Source: Nocardiopsis listeri NBRC 13360 (GTDB taxonomy: Bacteria; Actinomycetota; Actinomycetes; Streptosporangiales; Streptosporangiaceae). Taken from it: DNA of 64,000 nucleotides. Shown here in pieces: positions 58,801 to 64,000 of the stretch. The stretch covers positions 35,948 to 99,947 of the forward strand of contig NZ_BCSH01000028.1 in NCBI RefSeq assembly GCF_001570765.1, given 5' to 3'. The translations under genes and the position numbers were made by a program. The notes beneath the pieces are model-generated. The model ran no database searches, was not told the DNA's origin, and was given only the letters and a program-made list of their open reading frames with translations. How positions within the stretch are numbered: the stretch's first letter is position 1; each line of letters starts with the position of its first letter.

Positions 58801-59601
58801 ATGACGACAGAGGACGCGCCCAAAAGCCGGATGGCGCGGGACGTGGAACTGCTCTGGGGATTGGAATCCCCACCTCGAAGGCGCGGTCCCAAACCCAGGC
58901 TCAGCCGAGAGGTCGTGGTCCGCGCGGCCCTCGACGTCGCCGACGCCGAGGGCATCGAGGCCGTCTCCATGCAGCGCGTGTCCAAGGAATTGGGGTACAC
59001 GACGATGTCGCTGTACCGGCACGTGGACAGCAAGGAGGACCTGCTCGTCCTGATGATCGACACCGCGATGGAAGGGGATCCCCCCGGTCCCCGCGCCGAC
59101 GGTGACTGGCGTGCCGGACTGGAGGAGTGGTGCCACAGCGTCCTGGAGCTCTACCGTCACCGCCCCTGGGTGGTGCGGCTCTCCTTCTCCGGACCACCCG
59201 GCGGCCCCAACGGCCTGCGCTGGATGGAGTCCGGCCTACGCGAACTGGTGGGCTCGGGGCTGGACGTGGGGGAGGCGGTACAGATGCTCCTGCTGCTCTC
59301 GTCGGCGCTGCGCGAGAGCGTGCGGCTGGAAACCGACATGGCCGACGCGGCGCGAACCACGGGCAACACCCCGGTCGAGGTCGAACGCGACTACAGCCGG
59401 AGCCTGCGCAGGGTGGTCACCGAGGAGGAATTCCCCACCATCGCCCTCATGCTCCACGAACAGGTGCTGGAGCCGCGGCCCACGGCCCAGGCCACCGAAG
59501 GGACGGGAGAGCCCACCCACGAACTGGACTTCGGCATCCGACGGGTACTCGACGGCATCGAGTCCTACGTGCGCACCAGCGGCACCATCGGCGGAGCCTG
59601 A
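58801..59601 (+). CDS. TetR/AcrR-family regulator
   Basis: A 266-residue repressor. Residues ~35-85 form the TetR helix-turn-helix (EVVVRAALDVADAEGIEAVS, then RVSKELGYTTMSLYRHVDSKEDL). The C-terminal ligand domain (residues ~95-255) is of the TetR_C type. The N-terminal extension of about 30 residues is basic. It probably represses itself and the divergent DUF2306 gene through the palindromes in between. The ATG start fits the domain. The ligand is unknown. Confidence 0.88.
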   Translation: MTTEDAPKSRMARDVELLWGLESPPRRRGPKPRLSREVVVRAALDVADAEGIEAVSMQRVSKELGYTTMSLYRHVDSKEDLLVLMIDTAMEGDPPGPRADGDWRAGLEEWCHSVLELYRHRPWVVRLSFSGPPGGPNGLRWMESGLRELVGSGLDVGEAVQMLLLLSSALRESVRLETDMADAARTTGNTPVEVERDYSRSLRRVVTEEEFPTIALMLHEQVLEPRPTAQATEGTGEPTHELDFGIRRVLDGIESYVRTSGTIGGA

Positions 59602-59650
59602 CAGAGCCGGGGCGTCGCACCCACGCGCGGATGCGACGCCCCGACCGCTC

Positions 59651-60853
59651 TCAACGCACCACAACCAGGTGGTGGCGGCCCAAAGCGGCCACCACCCGGC
59701 CGCACGGCTCCACCTCCACACCCGCCGCCGCGGCCAGCTCCGCCACGGTCAGCTCCCGGTGCTCGGCGAGCGCCTCCAGTACCGGTTCGGTGACCGCCGG
59801 CAACCGGTACCGCTTGCCCGCGACCGTGAGGGCGACCTTGTCACCCTCGCGTTCCATCGGCGGTGGCAGGATCGGCACGAACTCCACCCGTGCCTTCGCA
59901 CCGGGCACCGCCTCCTCCACCGGCCAAGGCAGCGAGAACGACGTCCTGCGCGGGAAACGCGCGTCCCGCTCGGCCAGGAACGAGTCCAGGTCCGCCTCCT
60001 CGGCCAGCTCCGTCAACCGGGCCGCCAGCTCGTGCCGGTGTTCGCGGCGCGTGTCCGGGTCGGCGAAGCGCGGCAGGTCACGCCGGAACGGCTCCTCCTC
60101 GAAGAGCCGGCGCACCAACGCCTCCGCCCAGTCGATCCCGGTCGCCCGGGTGAACCCGAAGGTCAGGTGCATGCTCATCTCACCGTTGCCGGTCACCGTG
60201 TGCCACCACCCGCGCGGCACGTGGATCACCTGCCCCGGCCATAGCACGCCCTCCCACACCAGGTGGGGCAGGCCCTCGGCGTCGCGCGGCGGGGTGTGGG
60301 TGTGATCGGTGTCGTTCTTCATCGGGAACGGGCGGGTGCCCGGACCGTGCACCTGCCAGTGCTTGGAGCCCGACAACTGCACGATCATCGTGTCGTGGTC
60401 GTCCCAGTGGGTGTCGAACCCGCGCGAGTCGCCCCAGATCAGGTACAGGTTGGCCTGCGCGCGTTCGCGCACCAGTCGCATCAGGTCGTCGGCGGCCGCG
60501 CCCACCGCCGGATGCATCCGGTCCACCCCGTCCAGAACGAGGCTGGAACCGCCCCGTAGCTCCTTGTACAACGCCTCCGGGCGCACGATTCGGCGGGCCT
60601 CGCGTGAAGCGGTGCCCGTCTCGGTGTAGCGGTCCAAGGGCACCGGGGAGCCCTCCCGGTGCAGTCGCAGCCGCGGCGGCTCGGGCGCGCACACGGTCAG
60701 CACGTGGTTGAGGTCCTCCAAGGTGAACAGCGAACGTACGGCGTCCGCGCCCAGATCGGCGAAGACGAACTCCTCCGATAGGCGGCTGGTCAGGGCGTCG
60801 CGGCCCACGACGTCGCACAGGGCTTGGCTGAACAGGCGGCCGGGCTCGGTCAC
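59651..60853 (-). CDS. JmjC-like cupin (cupin_4) oxygenase
   Basis: A 400-residue protein of the ribosomal-oxygenase/YcfD-like cupin_4 group. The Fe(II) facial triad is visible: HWD (HxD) in FDTHWDDHDTMIVQL near residue 148, and the distal His in IHVPRGWWHTVT near residue 212. The C-terminal part includes a winged-helix-like segment (LPAVTEPVLEALAEHRELTV). Family members hydroxylate peptide side chains using 2-oxoglutarate and O2. The GTG start at 60853 follows AAAGGACC. It is the third gene of a minus-strand cassette after the S9 peptidase and a small peptide gene, so a peptide substrate is likely. Confidence 0.85.
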   Translation of the reverse strand: MTEPGRLFSQALCDVVGRDALTSRLSEEFVFADLGADAVRSLFTLEDLNHVLTVCAPEPPRLRLHREGSPVPLDRYTETGTASREARRIVRPEALYKELRGGSSLVLDGVDRMHPAVGAAADDLMRLVRERAQANLYLIWGDSRGFDTHWDDHDTMIVQLSGSKHWQVHGPGTRPFPMKNDTDHTHTPPRDAEGLPHLVWEGVLWPGQVIHVPRGWWHTVTGNGEMSMHLTFGFTRATGIDWAEALVRRLFEEEPFRRDLPRFADPDTRREHRHELAARLTELAEEADLDSFLAERDARFPRRTSFSLPWPVEEAVPGAKARVEFVPILPPPMEREGDKVALTVAGKRYRLPAVTEPVLEALAEHRELTVAELAAAAGVEVEPCGRVVAALGRHHLVVVR

Positions 60854-60921
60854 GGCGGTCCTTTCGACGGACGGAGAGACGGTTCTGGGCGCGCGGACAC
60901 CAAGGGAGAGCGGAAGGGGGA

Positions 60922-60962
60922 TCCGCCCGGCCCGGCGGAAAGAGTAGGCCGGGCCGGGCGGA
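60922..60962 (-). terminator. Strong hairpin between the small peptide gene and the cupin gene
   Basis: A 15-bp perfect stem (60922-60936 with 60948-60962) with an 11-base loop starts six bases past the peptide stop codon. It probably acts as a partial terminator that lets the peptide mRNA accumulate over that of the enzyme. Confidence 0.7.
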
Positions 60963-60967
60963 CCTGA

Positions 60968-61075
60968 TCAGATGAAGTCGGAGCTGGAGTCGGTACCGTC
61001 ATTGTCGCCGCCCGCGGTGATGTCGCGGGAGGTCACCTCCGCCAGGTCCTCGACCTCGATCTCGATGGGGTCCAT
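60968..61075 (-). CDS. Small acidic peptide, possible ribosomal-peptide precursor
   Basis: A 35-residue reading frame too short for usual cut-offs. It starts MDPIEIEVEDLAEVTSRDIT, then a Gly-Gly pair (residues 22-23) and a short Asp/Asn/Ser/Thr-rich tail ending DFI. The acidic amphipathic first half looks like a leader region, and the last 12 residues like a core. There is no Cys. The ATG at 61075 follows GAGGTG at six-base spacing. It lies 62 bp downstream of the peptidase gene, ahead of a perfect hairpin and the JmjC-like oxygenase. Its role as a precursor is inferred from context. Confidence 0.65.
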   Translation of the reverse strand: MDPIEIEVEDLAEVTSRDITAGGDNDGTDSSSDFI

Positions 61076-61137
61076 ACCGCACCTCGCTTTCTGTGGAAGT
61101 GTTCGATTCCTCTTGACCAGGGCCGTCCCGGTGCCTC

Positions 61138-63261
61138 TCAGCGGCCGGTCAGCCCCGTCCGGTGCGCCGCGAACGCGTGGGCGTCCGCAGCCAGTGCTAT
61201 GGCCCTGCTGACCGAGCGCGGACCGTGTCCCACGTCACGCTCGTATCGCAGCAGGGCGGGTGGACGCCCCTGTTCGTACCGGCCCGTGGCGAGCAGCGCC
61301 GCGCACATCTTGCGCGGGTGGGCGGCGTCGGTCCGGGTGTCCCCGGCGAACCCGGTGAGCAGCACGGTGGGATGAGCCAGCCCCGGGGTGCGACGCGCGT
61401 TCTCCAGGGCCCGGTGATAGGGGGAGTAGGACATCAGGGCGGTGAAGTCGTCGGGATCGGCCACGCTGCCGAACTCGCGCGTCCACATCCGGCCCAGACC
61501 CATGCGTTCGAAGCGGGCCATGTCGGCGAGCGGAGCCGAGGCGATCACCGCCGCGCACAGGTCGGGTCTGGCGGTGGTCGCGGCGAGCACGAGCAGTCCT
61601 CCGGCCGAACCACCCGACAGACACAACTGGTCCCGGGCGCACCACTCGGCCTCGACCAGGTGCTCGGCGGCGGACACCAGGTCCTGGACCGCTCGTGGTT
61701 TGTTGCGGCCCGACCCGTCCAGGTGCCAACGCCGTCCGGCGTCACCACCGCCGCGCACGTGGGCCACCGCGTAGCGGCCGCCGCTGAGCAGCCAGGCCAA
61801 CACGGTGGCGCTGAACCCGAACTGACGGGGACGACCGAACCCCCCGTAGGCGTGCAGCAGCAGCGGACGCCGCCCGGAGTCGTCGGAGCCCTCGGAGGCG
61901 TCGAAGACGGTGACCGGGACCCGGGTGCCGTCCTGGGAGCGGCACCACACCACGGTGCGTTCCACCCTCGGGGAGGGCGCCGACCGTCCGGTGCACGGCG
62001 GCCAGGGAACGGGTACGCGTTCGCCCGGCGCCAGCCGTAGCACCCGCTGCTGAGTGGACACGTCGGCGTAGCCCAGGTACACCGAGCCGTCGGGGGCCGG
62101 AACCGGGGCGGAGACCATGCCTTCCCCGGGCGGCTCCACCCGATACCGCAGCGCCCTGGAGACCGCGTCGTGCACGGTGACCTCGCTGATCCCCAATCGT
62201 GTGCGCACCACCAGTACGGCCGGGTCCGCGCTGTCGACCCCCGGCTGGGGACAGAACGCGTCCAGGGTCGCACCGGGATCCTCGGCGACCACCTCGTGCC
62301 AGTGCTCGGGTTCGGGGCGCTCCGGGTCGGCCACGCAGACACGGCGCCTGGGAGCACCCAGGGTGGTGCGCAGGTACAGCAATCCGTCGGGCCCCGAGCG
62401 CACCTCGGTCTCGGCCTCGTACCCCACCTGGAGAGGGCGCAGGTCGGGTCTGCGGGGGGACCCGGCGGTCAGGTCGGCCAACCACAGGTCGGTGCGATGC
62501 CCGGTCCCGTGGCTCTCGGTCACCAGCAGCCAACGCCCGCCCAGCACCTTCACCCCGGGTACGGTTCCCGGTCCGGTGCAGGCGTGCACCAGGGTCTCGG
62601 CGCCGTCGCTCACCCGGCGCAGCCACACCCCGCGCACGCCCTGGGCGCCGTCGCGGCGGACATAGAAGAAGGAGCGCTCGTCCGTGGGCAGCCACGCCAC
62701 GTGCGAGTAGCGCACGCGGGGCACGACCGGACCCACAGGGGCGCCATCGGCCACCCGGATCACGCGCAGCCGGCCGTGCTCCACCCCGCCGGTGGAGGTC
62801 TGTAGGGCGACCAACGCGCCGTCTGGGCTGGGCTCCCAGGCGTCCAGGGTGGTGCGCCCGGCGGGGTCCTCCGCGCAGGGGTCGTAGACGGTACGCGGGA
62901 CGACGGGGGTGGAGTGGTCGGACGTCTCGTCGGAGGGCTCGGGCAGGACCACCAACCTCGGGTGCTCGTCACCGGACGGACGCAGCGTGGCGAACACCGC
63001 GCCGGGGCGGTGCGCCGGGACGCTCCACAGGTCGGTGGCGACCAGCTTCCGGATCCGGTCGGCCAGGCGTTCGCGCAGGGGCCAGCCCACGGCCTCGCGC
63101 TCGTACTCGCGGGCGCGCTCCTCCAACCAACGGAGCGTTTCCGGGCTGTCCGCGGACTCCAACCACCGATAGGGGTCGGGGACGGGACGACCATGCAGGG
63201 TGTCCACGACCGACGCCGGATCGGGGGCGAGGGCGGCTCCGGGGGTTCGGTTACGCACCAT
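61138..63261 (-). CDS. Prolyl oligopeptidase family serine peptidase (S9)
   Basis: A 707-residue peptidase. The N-terminal residues ~15-90 (DPYRWLESADSPETLRWLEE) and a seven-bladed propeller (to ~residue 430) gate a C-terminal alpha/beta-hydrolase. The triad is visible: Ser in LSGGSAGGLLV, Asp in TGFAGDTRTD, His in RDVGHGP. Prolyl oligopeptidases cleave short peptides after Pro. Some act as leader peptidases in lanthipeptide pathways; here the small peptide has only Pro3, so that role is not directly supported. The ATG at 63261 has a weak ribosome binding site; GTG is possible one codon upstream. It is the first gene of the cassette and divergent from the TspO gene. Confidence 0.88.
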   Translation of the reverse strand: MVRNRTPGAALAPDPASVVDTLHGRPVPDPYRWLESADSPETLRWLEERAREYEREAVGWPLRERLADRIRKLVATDLWSVPAHRPGAVFATLRPSGDEHPRLVVLPEPSDETSDHSTPVVPRTVYDPCAEDPAGRTTLDAWEPSPDGALVALQTSTGGVEHGRLRVIRVADGAPVGPVVPRVRYSHVAWLPTDERSFFYVRRDGAQGVRGVWLRRVSDGAETLVHACTGPGTVPGVKVLGGRWLLVTESHGTGHRTDLWLADLTAGSPRRPDLRPLQVGYEAETEVRSGPDGLLYLRTTLGAPRRRVCVADPERPEPEHWHEVVAEDPGATLDAFCPQPGVDSADPAVLVVRTRLGISEVTVHDAVSRALRYRVEPPGEGMVSAPVPAPDGSVYLGYADVSTQQRVLRLAPGERVPVPWPPCTGRSAPSPRVERTVVWCRSQDGTRVPVTVFDASEGSDDSGRRPLLLHAYGGFGRPRQFGFSATVLAWLLSGGRYAVAHVRGGGDAGRRWHLDGSGRNKPRAVQDLVSAAEHLVEAEWCARDQLCLSGGSAGGLLVLAATTARPDLCAAVIASAPLADMARFERMGLGRMWTREFGSVADPDDFTALMSYSPYHRALENARRTPGLAHPTVLLTGFAGDTRTDAAHPRKMCAALLATGRYEQGRPPALLRYERDVGHGPRSVSRAIALAADAHAFAAHRTGLTGR

Positions 63262-63462
63262 CACATGTTTGAAGCGGGCCGACACGACGGTCAAGCAACA
63301 GATACATGGCCCCCAGGTGGTCGGATTGTCACCCAAGGGGAAGGTTTGTCGTCCAGGCCTGCTCGAATCACCCCTCGGGGGAACGGTCGAGTGGGTAGGT
63401 ATCTGGAGAAGTCCACTGAAGAACGATCGAGGAAGTCCGCCCCCCGCTTCGGGAAGGAACCC

Positions 63463-63960
63463 ATGGAGCGCAGGACCACGTCGGAACCCACCATTGTCGG
63501 AAGTGTGGTGGGAGCCGTCTGTTTCGCCGCCGCCGTGCTGGCCACAGCGCTGGTCGGAAGCACCGCGGCCGCCGGATCCGGTGCAGTCTACGCCGGTCTG
63601 GAGCTGCCGGCCTGGGCCCCGCCCCCATGGTTGTTCGGTCCGGTCTGGACCGCGCTCTACGTCGTGATCGCCATCGCGGGCTGGTTGGTGTGGCGGGCCG
63701 CCGGCGCCGACGGCTCGGCGTTCTTCCTCACCCTGTACGCGGTCCAACTGCTGTTGAACGCCGCATGGACCCCGCTGTTCTTCGGGTTTGGACTGATCGA
63801 CCTGGCGCTGGTCGACATCTCGATGCTCGCGGTGGCGGTGGCCCTGACGACCTGGGCGGCCCGGCGACACAGCCGGGTGGCGATGTGGCTGTTCGTCCCG
63901 TACCTGGTGTGGGTCCTGTTCGCCACCGCACTCACCCTGGCGATCCGGTTGCTCAATTAG
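63463..63960 (+). CDS. TspO/MBR family membrane protein
   Basis: A 165-residue protein with five membrane segments. The family signature LPAWAPPPWLFGPVWTALYV lies near residue 48, and later Trp-rich turns (LLNAAWTPLFFGFGLIDLAL) match TspO. TspO proteins bind porphyrins and other tetrapyrroles and respond to stress. The ATG start follows GGGAAGGAAC. It is divergent from the S9 peptidase gene, 201 bp apart. A possible new reading frame begins right after its stop codon. Confidence 0.92.
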   Translation: MERRTTSEPTIVGSVVGAVCFAAAVLATALVGSTAAAGSGAVYAGLELPAWAPPPWLFGPVWTALYVVIAIAGWLVWRAAGADGSAFFLTLYAVQLLLNAAWTPLFFGFGLIDLALVDISMLAVAVALTTWAARRHSRVAMWLFVPYLVWVLFATALTLAIRLLN

Positions 63961-64000
63961 ATGAGCGATTCCAAGGGGTGGGGTGGCTGGTGGGGCGCCT
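63961..64000 (+). CDS. Possible start of a further gene, cut by the window edge
   Basis: An ATG directly follows the TspO stop codon and opens MSDSKGWGGWWGA up to the edge. There is no ribosome binding site of its own, so it would need translational coupling. It could be chance; only 13 codons are visible. Confidence 0.25.
   Translation, partial: MSDSKGWGGWWGA

Noticed and set aside
61138..63261. S9 peptidase as the leader peptidase of a class III lanthipeptide
   Set aside because: No lanthionine synthetase is in the window, the small peptide has no Cys, and its only Pro is residue 3.

Overview
The window is chromosomal DNA from a high-GC actinomycete, most probably Nocardiopsis or a close relative. 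The G+C content is very high throughout, GTG and TTG starts are common, and a complete Pup-proteasome locus is present. Two tandem secreted S1 proteases have mature domains that closely resemble the Nocardiopsis alkaline protease as I remember it. I see no rRNA, tRNA, CRISPR array, insertion sequence or prophage. Nearly all of the sequence is ordinary core chromosome, with accessory patches around 26-28 kb, 34.7-38.2 kb and 54-64 kb.

Layout. 0.2-6.4 kb: a HelD/HelR-type helicase, a fused anthranilate synthase behind a Trp-codon leader peptide and attenuator, a small membrane protein and ThyX. 6.8-13.6 kb: a PRC-barrel/DUF2382 protein, a flavin amine oxidase, a DUF2795 protein, a CDP-alcohol phosphatidyltransferase, and a sugar nucleotidyltransferase fused to a degenerate phosphomutase. 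14.2-21.0 kb: an FHA protein, a DUF151 protein, a MerR regulator, a glycine riboswitch with gcvP, and a TPR protein. The first three resemble the conserved FhaA/GarA-FtsR-type neighbourhood of actinobacteria. 21.2-30.8 kb: DUF5999, a ThrE-type exporter, an orphan response regulator, an Fe-S RecB-like nuclease, a site-2 protease, an XRE/TPR regulator paired with a SLOG-fold protein, a ParB-like protein, polyphosphate glucokinase and TrmI. 31-49 kb: arc, dop, [two secreted proteases on the opposite strand], pup, prcB, prcA, pafA, an FKBP lipoprotein, a formyltransferase, DUF3866, a fused pafBC, tatA and tatC. 49-58 kb: DUF397, a diacylglycerol kinase-like protein, HelY, PanD, an MFS transporter and an FhuF-like iron reductase with an iron box. 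57.7-59.6 kb: a divergent TetR/DUF2306 pair. 59.7-63.3 kb: a three-gene minus-strand cassette of prolyl oligopeptidase, 35-residue acidic peptide and JmjC-like cupin. Then TspO.

How the parts work together. Dop deamidates Pup (which ends GGQ here), PafA ligates it to substrates, Arc unfolds them, and PrcA/PrcB degrade them. PafBC, encoded next door, is the DNA-damage regulator usually linked to this locus. The strongest regulatory elements readable from sequence are the trp attenuator, the glycine riboswitch, a putative IdeR/DmdR box before the FhuF-like gene, a shared promoter/operator module before the two proteases, and a palindrome array between the TetR gene and its divergent neighbour. 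Perfect or near-perfect hairpins sit in the pup-prcB, prcB-prcA, prcA-pafA and tatA-tatC gaps and directly after the small peptide gene.

The best candidate for something undescribed is the 59.65-63.26 kb cassette. An unannotated acidic peptide gene with a Gly-Gly motif lies between an S9 peptidase gene and a JmjC-like oxygenase gene, and a 15-bp hairpin separates it from the oxygenase. It looks like a compact ribosomal-peptide modification system, but that function is inference only.
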